DNA from: CAG-582 sp964636965
Lineage (GTDB): Bacteria; Bacillota_I; Bacilli_A; RF39; UBA660
DNA length: 13,529 nt
Assembly (NCBI GenBank): GCA_964636965.1
Contig: CAZWST010000045.1
Location: 1 to 13,529, forward strand
Direction: 5' to 3'
This document shows positions 6,455 through 12,400 of the stretch, one piece after another. Within the stretch, counting starts at the first letter, position 1. The number at the start of each line of letters is the position of its first letter. The notes under the pieces were generated by a model, which saw nothing but the letters and a program-made list of their open reading frames with translations, had not been told where the DNA came from and did no database searches. A program made the position numbers and the translations under genes.

Positions 6455-8964
6455 AATGAGGCAAGCATCTCTTCTTCACTTGCTAAAGTTTCGCGTTCTT
6501 TTTCTACTAAAGCAGCTGGAGCTTTATTAACATAACCTTCATTGCTTAGTAGTTTTTTTCTTCTTTCAATTGATGATTCTAAATCAGCAATTTGTTTTTC
6601 TTTTAGTCTTAACTCCTCTTCTGTAACAGTCTTTTCAAAATAGATTGTAGCTTCGTACTTTTTAGTCTTAACATCATAAGAGTTTATATCTAAATCTTCT
6701 TTAACTAAGGCATCTGTTAATTTTAACATTTTAATTATTATTTCATCATCAGTATTTATTTTTACCTTAGCATTCTTTGTTATATTATTTTCTGTTTTTA
6801 TATTACGGAAACTTTTTATGAACTCTATTTTTTCATCAACTATTTTTTCTGCATCTTCAAAAATTAGAGATTTATCATATATTGGGTATTCACTTATCAT
6901 GATAGAATCATGAGTTTTGATTGGTAACATTTGGTAAATCTCTTCCGTAACAAATGGCATAAATGGATGTAATATTTGAAGTATACCAGATAGTACCCAG
7001 AATAATGTAGATTTTGTTGATGGTGAATCAATATTGTATTTAGCAAACTCAATATAGTTACTACAGAAATCATCATATATGAAACTATATGTTTCTGCTC
7101 CAACTAAGTTAAATTCATACTTTTCCATATGTTTTATTGTTGAGTTAATTATACGTTCATATTTAGTTAGTATCCATTTATCTTCATCACTTAAATCAAC
7201 TAGTTCAGCAACATTTAAATCTTCTATATTTAAAAGAACAAAGCGTGATGCATTCCAAATTTTATTTATATAATTCCATGTACTTGAAAGTTTTTCTTCA
7301 TCAAATCGTAAATCAGTACCCATTGCAACGTCTGTTGATAGATAATATCTTAAAGCATCTACTCCATACTTATCAATCATATCCATTGGGTCTACTCCAT
7401 TACCAAGTGACTTAGACATTTTTCTTCCTTGCTTATCACGAATTAGTCCGTGAATTACGCAGTCTTTAAATGGACGAGTTCCAGTTATGTGTTCAGCTTG
7501 GAAAACCATTCTTGCTACCCAGAAGAAGATAATATCATAGGCTGTTACTAAGCAATCATTTGGATAATATCTTTCGATGTCTTCAGTTTTTTCTGGCCAG
7601 CCTAAAGTTGAGAATGGCCAAAGGGCACTTGAGAACCATGTATCTAAAACATCTTCATCTTGAACCCAACCATCACCAGTTGGAGCAGTCTCTCCTACGT
7701 ATACTTCATCACCCTTATACCATGCAGGTATTCTATGTCCCCACCATAGTTGACGAGATATACACCAATCGAAACATTCTTCCATCCAGTGAGTTAAAGT
7801 TTTTTCAAATTTATCTGGCACAAAATTAACTTTTTCGTTACTTTTCTTTTGAGTATCTAATACACGTTTTGCTAGTTCTCCCATGCGAACAAACCATTGT
7901 TTAGAAAGGTAAGGTTCAACCATAACACCTGTACGTTCAGAGTGACCAACTGAATGTGTCATTGGCTCAATTCTTATAAGTAAATCTTCATCCTTTAAAT
8001 CTTTAAGCAATGCTTCCCTACACTCTTCACGAGTCATGCCTTCATACTTACCTGCAAATTTATTCATAGTTGCATCTTCATTCATGACAACTATTCTTTC
8101 AAGGTTATGTCTATTTCCTACTTCAAAGTCATTAGGATCATGAGCTGGAGTTATTTTAACAACTCCTGTTCCAAACTCTGGATCAGCATGTTCATCAGCA
8201 ATAACTGGAATAGCCTTATTTACAATTGGTAATATTACGTTTTTACCAATATATTTTTTATATCTTTCATCATTTTCATTTACAGCAACAGCTGTATCAC
8301 CAAATAATGTCTCTGGTCTAGTAGTTGCAACATCTAAAAACTCACTTGATCCTTCAAGATAATATTTTAAATGATAGAAAGCTCCTTCAACATCTTTATA
8401 AATAACTTCTTCATTAGATAAGGCTGTTTTAGCTTCTGGGTCCCAGTTAATAATTTTTTCTCCACGATAAATTATTCCCTCATTATAATAGTCTACAAAT
8501 ACTTTAGTAACAGCTTTATTAAGTCCTTCGTCTAAAGTAAATCTTTCTTTATTATAATCTACTGAAATCCCCATCTTAGCCCATTGTTCTCTAATGTTTC
8601 CACCATATTCATGTGTCCAATCCCAACAAGCATCTAAGAATTTTTCTCTACCATATTCGTACTTGTTTATTCCTTGATCTTTTAATTTTTTTACAACTTT
8701 TGCTTCAGTTGCAATTGCTGCATGATCCATTCCAGGTAACCATAAGCAATCAAATCCTTGCATTCTTTTGTAACGTATTATAATATCTTGAATTGATACA
8801 TCTAAAGCATGACCTAAATGTAATTTACCAGTAACATTTGGAGGTGGTATAACTATACAATAAGGATTCTTGCTTTTATCTCCAGAATTAAAATATCCAG
8901 CATTCTTCCAAGTTTCGTATTTTCCTTCTTCTATTTTTTTATTATCATATTTAGTTTCTAACAT
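6445..8964 (-). CDS. valS: Valyl-tRNA synthetase, class I (839 aa)
   Basis: It charges tRNA-Val and removes mischarged Thr in the cytosol. The ATG at 8964 is preferred: AAAGG lies 10 bases upstream, whereas the in-frame GTG at 8973 is too close to that site. HLGH (residues 49-52) in the PPPNVTG.LHLGHAL signature and KMSKS (515-519) form the class I ATP site. The CP1 editing domain contains TTRPETLFGDTAV (about 214-226) and the ITPAHDPNDF region (about 271-280). WWGHRIPAWY follows (about 407-416). An anticodon-binding helical domain covers about 580-720, and the C-terminal coiled-coil arm of ValRS is present from about 770, rich in Glu and Lys. Length is normal. The start overlaps the end of the preceding gene by 14 nt, so the two are translationally coupled and share the Val T-box leader. 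Confidence 0.98.
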   Translation of the reverse strand: MLETKYDNKKIEEGKYETWKNAGYFNSGDKSKNPYCIVIPPPNVTGKLHLGHALDVSIQDIIIRYKRMQGFDCLWLPGMDHAAIATEAKVVKKLKDQGINKYEYGREKFLDACWDWTHEYGGNIREQWAKMGISVDYNKERFTLDEGLNKAVTKVFVDYYNEGIIYRGEKIINWDPEAKTALSNEEVIYKDVEGAFYHLKYYLEGSSEFLDVATTRPETLFGDTAVAVNENDERYKKYIGKNVILPIVNKAIPVIADEHADPEFGTGVVKITPAHDPNDFEVGNRHNLERIVVMNEDATMNKFAGKYEGMTREECREALLKDLKDEDLLIRIEPMTHSVGHSERTGVMVEPYLSKQWFVRMGELAKRVLDTQKKSNEKVNFVPDKFEKTLTHWMEECFDWCISRQLWWGHRIPAWYKGDEVYVGETAPTGDGWVQDEDVLDTWFSSALWPFSTLGWPEKTEDIERYYPNDCLVTAYDIIFFWVARMVFQAEHITGTRPFKDCVIHGLIRDKQGRKMSKSLGNGVDPMDMIDKYGVDALRYYLSTDVAMGTDLRFDEEKLSSTWNYINKIWNASRFVLLNIEDLNVAELVDLSDEDKWILTKYERIINSTIKHMEKYEFNLVGAETYSFIYDDFCSNYIEFAKYNIDSPSTKSTLFWVLSGILQILHPFMPFVTEEIYQMLPIKTHDSIMISEYPIYDKSLIFEDAEKIVDEKIEFIKSFRNIKTENNITKNAKVKINTDDEIIIKMLKLTDALVKEDLDINSYDVKTKKYEATIYFEKTVTEEELRLKEKQIADLESSIERRKKLLSNEGYVNKAPAALVEKERETLASEEEMLASLKK

Positions 8965-9448
8965 ATGTAACACACCTTTCTAATATTCTTCTTTTTCCTA
9001 ACTTATCTTCTAACATAATAATAGGTTGCATTCTTTTCTCTACTTGCATAGATAAAGTACTTTTAGTGTAATACCTGTATTCATAAAAATATCTAAGCTC
9101 TTCAAGTGATAAAAAATCAGGATACATTCCTTTTTCTTCACTTATTTGCATAAGGGATGCGATTTCTTCTTCTGTTAAAGAATGAAAAAGCAAATAGTAA
9201 ACTTCCTTTAAATTGGTTTCTTTCCTTTTAGAATGACCATTAACTATTTCATATCTTGTAAAAATATTAGTAAACATTGCTAAGTATTTATAATATTGAA
9301 GATAATTCTCTCCTAAAATAGGAATAACTTTATCATACTTACTTTTTATAGTAGGAAATTTAATATTATTATCATTTCTAAATACCAATATTTTATTGTC
9401 TTCATTAATGATAATTGCCTTTCTTTTCTCTAATGTTTTTATATCCAT
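8951..9448 (-). CDS. Uncharacterised protein, first gene of the T-box/valS operon (165 aa)
   Basis: I do not recognise this gene with confidence. The ATG at 9448 has AGGAGG (9453-9458) four to five bases upstream; an in-frame ATG at 9484 lies inside the T-box terminator and is rejected. The N-terminus (EKRKAIIINEDNKILVFRND, then KFPT) resembles the first strands of a Nudix-like fold. No Nudix box (GX5EX7REUXEEXGU) is visible, so at most it is a degenerate relative. The rest is helical and rich in Tyr, Lys and Glu (LTEEEIASLMQISEEKG; FLSLEELRYFYEYRYYT). There is no signal peptide or membrane segment. It lies downstream of the Val T-box and its last 14 nt are the first 14 nt of valS, so its expression should rise with uncharged tRNA-Val and be coupled to ValRS synthesis. 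That suggests a link to valine supply or ValRS (inference). Confidence 0.88.
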   Translation of the reverse strand: MDIKTLEKRKAIIINEDNKILVFRNDNNIKFPTIKSKYDKVIPILGENYLQYYKYLAMFTNIFTRYEIVNGHSKRKETNLKEVYYLLFHSLTEEEIASLMQISEEKGMYPDFLSLEELRYFYEYRYYTKSTLSMQVEKRMQPIIMLEDKLGKRRILERCVTYVRN

Positions 9449-9464
9449 AAAACCTCCTAAAATG

Positions 9465-9497
9465 AAAAAAGAGCCTTCATCCAAAGGACGAAAGCTC
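9465..9497 (-). terminator. T-box-controlled leader terminator
   Basis: GAGC...GCTC hairpin (9471-9497) followed on the minus strand by six T's (9465-9470). Its 5' arm contains the CGTCCTT that pairs with the T-box in the antiterminator form. The gene start at 9448 lies 17 bases beyond the T run. Confidence 0.93.
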
Positions 9498-9692
9498 GTG
9501 GTACCACCTTAATTTATACTCATTACTCTTAACGTGAGTTACTCGTTTAATCTTACTAAATTTTTCAGATTAACAACTCCCAAGCTACCTTCGAATATTC
9601 TTGTTAAGAAAGACTTTCAGTCAGTGATCTTTCATTCCTAATAACAAGAGCATATCCTACTCCTCTTGTTCGCGGTCTTTAATTAAATGTAT
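9465..9692 (-). promoter_or_regulatory. T-box leader (tRNA-Val riboswitch) controlling the 8951-9448 gene and valS
   Basis: All standard parts can be seen on the minus strand. Stem I: base AACAA/TTGTT, then an AGTA-type motif, the helix GGATAT/ATATTC, and a distal helix CTTGTTA/TAACAAG enclosing GAAAGA/TCTTTC. The specifier loop reads GAAGGTAGCTTGGGAG, and the codon in the expected place is GTA (9586-9588), a valine codon. Stem III carries CGTTAAGAG...AATGAG (about 9522-9542). The T-box AAGGTGGTACCACG lies at 9497-9510; its TGGT bulge fits a tRNA acceptor end with discriminator A. AAGG of the T-box and CCTT of CGTCCTT form the antiterminator, which competes with the terminator at 9465-9497. 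Uncharged tRNA-Val should allow readthrough. Confidence 0.95.
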
Positions 9693-9698
9693 AATTAC

Positions 9699-9726
9699 AT
9701 TATACATTATTTTTTTTATTTTGCAA
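9699..9726 (-). promoter_or_regulatory. Promoter of the Val T-box operon
   Basis: Minus-strand TTGCAA (9721-9726), a 16-base spacer and a perfect TATAAT (9699-9704) stand just in front of the leader, which gives a start near 9692. It begins only 10 bases past the stop of the preceding gene at 9736. Confidence 0.75.
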
Positions 9727-9735
9727 TATATATTA

Positions 9736-10434
9736 TTATTTTAGTTTTAATTGGTGTTCATCATCACGAGATAGATTTTCTGATTCAATTTTATCTTCTA
9801 ATACTGTTTTGTAAGATTCTGGTAACTTTGATGCAATGTCAGGTGTATTACCTTTAGTAATACTTTCTATTAAAAGTGAAAGTTCGGCTTCAATAACCAT
9901 TCTTTTTTCTTCTTCTGTTAAATTATCTATGCCATTTGCGTCATTACATAGAATACTATTTAACATGTTATTAGTCTCTTTATCACCGGCAACTACCTCA
10001 ATATCTTCAACTCTTTTAGCACCTGCATAAAATGTACGAGTCAAATAACTTTCAAAAACATTAGTTTTAGCTTCCATTAAAATACTTAAATAGTAATCTA
10101 ATAATTCTTGATCCTCACTTGATACTTTATAAACTTGAGTAGGATTAACGCATCTTACTTCAAACTCTTCAATACCAAAATCATAATTTTCAACAGTACA
10201 ACCATTATTCTTAAAATAAATGTCATAAGATGGATGAACATATCCTCTAGATGAATAAACTGCGGAAGAAGTATCTCCATTCATACATTTCTCACGTGCC
10301 CTTTTTACTGAATAATCATAAATATTATCTAGATAAGCCATTTTGACACCATCTGGCAATAAGCTAAATTCAAAAGGTGTAATATAACATTCCTTATCTA
10401 ACATCTCTTTTCTATTGTAGTTTAAATTTTCCAT
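9736..10434 (-). CDS. Uncharacterised acidic protein (232 aa)
   Basis: No family is recognised. The ATG at 10434 follows AAGGAG with an 8-base gap, and a strong promoter lies 30 bases further up. The protein is acidic overall, soluble and apparently helical in its second half (LLDYYLSILMEAKTNVFESY; EEEKRMVIEAELSLLIES), with a more mixed N-terminal half (ITPFEFSLLPDGVKMAYLDN). It has four scattered Cys and no signal peptide, membrane segment or catalytic signature that I can see. It has no obvious terminator of its own. The T-box operon promoter begins 10 bases after its stop, so some readthrough into the T-box leader is possible. Confidence 0.85.
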   Translation of the reverse strand: MENLNYNRKEMLDKECYITPFEFSLLPDGVKMAYLDNIYDYSVKRAREKCMNGDTSSAVYSSRGYVHPSYDIYFKNNGCTVENYDFGIEEFEVRCVNPTQVYKVSSEDQELLDYYLSILMEAKTNVFESYLTRTFYAGAKRVEDIEVVAGDKETNNMLNSILCNDANGIDNLTEEEKRMVIEAELSLLIESITKGNTPDIASKLPESYKTVLEDKIESENLSRDDEHQLKLK

Positions 10435-10463
10435 AATTCATTCTCCTTCTAAGTTTTTTATAT

Positions 10464-10492
10464 ATTATATTATATATCTTTATTCTGTTCAA
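10464..10492 (-). promoter_or_regulatory. Sigma-A promoter for the 9736-10434 gene
   Basis: Minus-strand TTGAAC (10487-10492), 17 bases, then a perfect TATAAT (10464-10469). The -35 box overlaps the tag stop codon (10489-10491), so the promoter is embedded at the end of tag. Confidence 0.72.
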
Positions 10493-11037
10493 TGCTTTTT
10501 TAAAAAGCAGGATTCTTCATGATCATTTATAATACCTATTGCTTGAAGATAGGAGTATATAATTGTTGAACCAACAAACTTCATTCCTCTTTTAATTAAG
10601 TCAGATGATATTTTATCTGAAAGTGATGATTTTGTAGATAAACCATCTCCAATTATTTGAGAGTTATTTGTGTAGCCCCAAATATAATTATTAAATGATC
10701 CAAAAGACGCTTGAATATCAATAAATATACGGGCATTTTCAATTGTTGCTTCAATCTTACGTCTATTACGGATAATTCCAGGATTATTCATTAACTCTTC
10801 TACTTTTTCTGAATCATATTTAGCAATTTTTTCGTAATCAAAATTATCAAAACATGCGTGAAAGTTTTCCCTTTTATTTAAAATAGACTCCCAAGATAAA
10901 CCAGCTTGAAATGATTCAAGTAAAAGAAGTTCAAATAGGTACTTATCATCATGACTTTCAACTCCCCATTCATTGTCATGATAATCTATATAAATTTGAT
11001 TATTTAAATTACACCACTTACATCTTTTTATTTCCAT
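10489..11037 (-). CDS. tag: DNA-3-methyladenine glycosylase I (182 aa)
   Basis: It removes 3-methyladenine from alkylated DNA as the first step of base excision repair. The ATG at 11037 lies just after GAGAGGG; the in-frame TTG at 11049 would place that site inside the gene. The family zinc site is complete: C6 and H20 near the N-terminus (RCKW, then YHDNEWG) and H173/C177 at the end (NDHEESC), matching C4/H17/H175/C179 of the E. coli enzyme as I recall them. The base-binding Glu is E41 in LLESFQAGLSW. A RENF segment and GSTIIYSYLQAIGIINDH match conserved Tag blocks. Length is normal for the family. Its first 20 nt overlap the end of the DUF4186 gene, so the two are co-translated. No terminator is seen after it. 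Confidence 0.96.
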   Translation of the reverse strand: MEIKRCKWCNLNNQIYIDYHDNEWGVESHDDKYLFELLLLESFQAGLSWESILNKRENFHACFDNFDYEKIAKYDSEKVEELMNNPGIIRNRRKIEATIENARIFIDIQASFGSFNNYIWGYTNNSQIIGDGLSTKSSLSDKISSDLIKRGMKFVGSTIIYSYLQAIGIINDHEESCFLKKH

Positions 11038-11371
11038 ATTCCCTCTCAATCCACTTCATAATTATATTAACAATATAATCTATTTCATCAGAAGTTAACT
11101 CACGATTCTTAGGAATCTTATGCCATTTAAATAAACACTCACGACAACAAGTTGCGGTTGCATGCTCAGCAATAAATACAGGGTGTCCTTTATATGGAGT
11201 TTGTTTACCATCATTTAAAATAACTGATGGAGATAAGCGCTTATTTATAAAGTCATAAGCGTGTTCTTTAATTTTATTTAAACCGACTTTATCAATGTAT
11301 TCTATATCTTGTTTCTTTAAATGAAAACTACTTCTAAATTTAGATTTAGAAAGTCTTTCTAATATATCCAT
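11018..11371 (-). CDS. DUF4186 family protein (117 aa)
   Basis: The ATG at 11371 follows AAGGA by five bases. The product fits DUF4186 as I remember it: a short protein with RLSPS (about 45-49), GHPVF (62-66) and a core of EHATATCCRECLFKWHKIP (69-87), then LTS.E..YI...I..WI. The closely spaced H70, C75, C76, C79 and H84 could bind a metal ion or form a thiol site; this is inferred from the residues, as I know of no assigned function. The gene overlaps tag by 20 nt and shares its promoter (11391-11420), so it may belong to the same DNA-alkylation response, although overlap alone is only suggestive. Confidence 0.88.
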   Translation of the reverse strand: MDILERLSKSKFRSSFHLKKQDIEYIDKVGLNKIKEHAYDFINKRLSPSVILNDGKQTPYKGHPVFIAEHATATCCRECLFKWHKIPKNRELTSDEIDYIVNIIMKWIEREYGNKKM

Positions 11372-11390
11372 ATTTATCCTTCTTTATTAA

Positions 11391-11420
11391 ATTATATAAT
11401 AATGAAAATAATAATGTAAA
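11391..11420 (-). promoter_or_regulatory. Promoter of the DUF4186-tag operon
   Basis: Minus-strand TTTACA (11415-11420), an 18-base spacer and a perfect TATAAT (11391-11396), 19 bases before the ATG at 11371. It lies back-to-back with the small-RNA promoter at 11434-11463. Confidence 0.6.
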
Positions 11421-11433
11421 GAATTAAATATTC

Positions 11434-11463
11434 TTGAATAGTATAAAATAGACATGGTATAAT
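11434..11463 (+). promoter_or_regulatory. Promoter of the candidate antitoxin small RNA
   Basis: TTGAAT (11434-11439), an 18-base spacer and TGGTATAAT, a perfect -10 with the extended TGn motif (11455-11463). No Shine-Dalgarno or convincing ORF follows. The predicted start is about 11470. Confidence 0.75.
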
Positions 11464-11469
11464 GAAATT

Positions 11470-11548
11470 GGTGAAAGCAGATTATCTCTTGGGTATGATG
11501 CTTACCATTGTAGTGGCATCTTTATTCAGAAGAATAAAGATGTTTTTT
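11470..11548 (+). ncRNA. Candidate type I antitoxin RNA, about 79 nt, antisense to the toxin mRNA 3' UTR
   Basis: It is bounded by an extended -10 promoter and a strong terminator, with no Shine-Dalgarno inside. The RNA ends two bases from the toxin stop codon on the opposite strand. If the toxin transcript runs on past its stop, the whole small RNA is perfectly complementary to the toxin 3' UTR. That is the arrangement of TxpA/RatA and BsrG/SR4 in Bacillus, where the duplex is cut by RNase III. Within the RNA, GATGC (about 11498-11502) can pair with GCATC (11516-11520), which shares bases with the terminator stem. The exact 5' end and the antitoxin role are inference. Confidence 0.65.
11517..11548 (+). 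terminator. Terminator of the small RNA
   Basis: A perfect 11-bp stem (11517-11527 with 11532-11542) with a 4-base loop is followed by six T's (11543-11548) on the plus strand. On the minus strand the same stem is followed by CCACTAC and would not terminate well, so the toxin mRNA should read through into the antisense region. Confidence 0.9.
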
Positions 11549-11549
11549 G

Positions 11550-11630
11550 TTACTTAAATAATATAAGTATCAAAATAGTAACTGATAACACTAAGACGAT
11601 TAAATCTTTTATGTTTATGCGAATCACCAT
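11550..11630 (-). CDS. Candidate type I toxin: 26-residue hydrophobic membrane peptide
   Basis: ATG at 11630 (or GTG at 11627) follows AGAAGGTGAT, an extended Shine-Dalgarno. The GTG is better spaced (7 bases from AGG, against 4 for the ATG). The peptide starts MVIRINIKD, then has an unbroken run of Leu, Ile, Val, Ser, Thr (residues 10-24) and ends in Phe-Lys before TAA at 11550-11552. A charged head, one short transmembrane helix and a terminal Lys are typical of small type I toxins that insert in the membrane. I cannot match it to a named family (Fst, TxpA, BsrG). Support comes from the hydrophobic sequence, the strong ribosome site, the convergent antisense RNA and the structured leader. 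A small non-toxic membrane peptide is the alternative. Confidence 0.68.
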   Translation of the reverse strand: MVIRINIKDLIVLVLSVTILILILFK

Positions 11631-11727
11631 ATCACCTTCTTTACTGCATTAAACCAAAACCCCCTGAATACTCAATCCAAGGTATTAGAGGTGATAAACA
11701 TCTTTTCTGCTTCCACGGTTTGTTATA
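11631..11727 (-). promoter_or_regulatory. Structured 5' leader of the toxin mRNA, with possible -10 box
   Basis: A TATAAC (11722-11727) could be the -10 box; no good -35 is seen at 16-18 bases. The leader contains TATCACCT (minus strand, 11689-11696), which is the exact complement of AGGTGATA at the toxin ribosome site (11630-11637). The pairing can extend three more bases past a single bulge, which would hide the toxin start. Between the arms, AATAC/GTATT can form a small hairpin, followed by a GGGGG run. A 9-codon ORF (11672-11701) without a good ribosome site overlaps the masking arm. Structure is predicted by eye only. Confidence 0.5.
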
Positions 11728-11772
11728 CTAACATGAAACCTCATTAGTATTTGTCGAATTTTGTAACCAAAT

Positions 11773-11796
11773 AAAAAAACAAGGATTATCCTTGTT
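11773..11796 (-). terminator. Terminator of the GNAT gene
   Basis: A 9-bp inverted repeat (11778-11786 with 11788-11796) is followed on the minus strand by seven T's (11773-11779, partly in the stem). The GNAT stop codon (11795-11797) lies in the stem. It isolates the toxin locus from upstream transcription. Confidence 0.85.
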
Positions 11797-12319
11797 AATA
11801 TTGAACTCTAATTAGTTCTATTTCATATAAAAGTTCGTCTCCGATATTACCATCTATATCTTCACGATAGTTTGGAATTGTATCTATAAGTTCAAAACCT
11901 GCTCTTTCAAGAATAGTTTTTGCGCCCTCATTTCTACCGTCACATGTTGCATAAATACTTCCAAGTCCAGTTTTCTTAAGTTCATCAACTATTTTTGTTA
12001 AAGCTTCTGTTCCATAACCTTTATTCCAATAATCTCTTTTTATCCAGATATTAACAGATTTACTTCTACTATCTTCTTGATATAGAGATATATTTCCAAT
12101 TATTTGATTGGATTTTTTTTCTTTTATTATTAATCTTGTATGGTATTCATCTTTATAAGTATCAATGATATAGTTAGTGAAACCTTCTAAGTCCCAGTCC
12201 ACTCTAAAGCCAGGAAGATATTTACCTACCTCTTTATCTGTTCCCCATGCTTCGTACATAACGGATATGTATTCAGGTATAAATTTTTTAACTTCAATAT
12301 TTTTAGTTTCAAATTCCAT
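11795..12319 (-). CDS. GNAT-family N-acetyltransferase, RimJ/RimL-like (174 aa)
   Basis: It should transfer an acetyl group from acetyl-CoA to an amine; the acceptor cannot be read from the sequence. The ATG at 12319 follows GAGGG by seven bases. The acetyl-CoA loop (motif A) is YWNKGYGTEAL at about 98-107, preceded by the expected strand VNIWIKRD (89-96). The C-terminal motif B region reads ATCDGRNEGAKTILERAGFE (124-143), typical of the RimJ/RimL and YdaF-type subgroup that acetylates ribosomal proteins, amino acids or small molecules. IIGNISLY (73-80) is the preceding beta strand. Length is normal. It is a single-gene unit with its own extended -10 promoter and terminator. Confidence 0.93.
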   Translation of the reverse strand: MEFETKNIEVKKFIPEYISVMYEAWGTDKEVGKYLPGFRVDWDLEGFTNYIIDTYKDEYHTRLIIKEKKSNQIIGNISLYQEDSRSKSVNIWIKRDYWNKGYGTEALTKIVDELKKTGLGSIYATCDGRNEGAKTILERAGFELIDTIPNYREDIDGNIGDELLYEIELIRVQY

Positions 12320-12345
12320 ATCATTACCCTCATATCTATAATAAA

Positions 12346-12354
12346 ATTATATCA
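12346..12354 (-). promoter_or_regulatory. Extended -10 promoter of the GNAT gene
   Basis: Minus-strand TGATATAAT: a perfect TATAAT (12346-12351) with the TGn extension (12352-12354), 26 bases before the ATG. The -35 position is weak. A TTGACA at 12394-12399 is too far away to pair with it. Confidence 0.55.
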
Positions 12355-12400
12355 TAGTAATGAGTATAATAAACATTATTTTAGTGTCTAGTATGTCAAC

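Noticed and set aside
6897..7829. Several ORFs of 64-89 codons on both strands inside valS.
   Set aside because: They lie within the conserved ValRS reading frame and have no ribosome site or family resemblance. They are chance frames in A+T-rich coding DNA.
9449..9484. Longer N-terminus (ATG at 9484) for the gene before valS.
   Set aside because: The added codons lie in the T-box terminator and its T run. ATG at 9448 has a proper AGGAGG.
10489..10491. Possible use of TGA as tryptophan (Mycoplasma-type code).
   Set aside because: TGA ends tag right after its conserved C-terminal zinc residues, and also ends the DUF2974 gene. All tryptophans in the conserved motifs that I checked use TGG.
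11462..11557. A 31-codon hydrophobic ORF on the plus strand through the small RNA.
   Set aside because: Its ATG lies in the -10 box of the promoter, there is no Shine-Dalgarno, and the frame runs through the terminator hairpin. The region is better read as a non-coding RNA.
12394..12399. Perfect TTGACA on the minus strand near the DUF2974 stop.
   Set aside because: No -10 box is found at 16-19 bases. The TATAAT of the GNAT gene is too far away.
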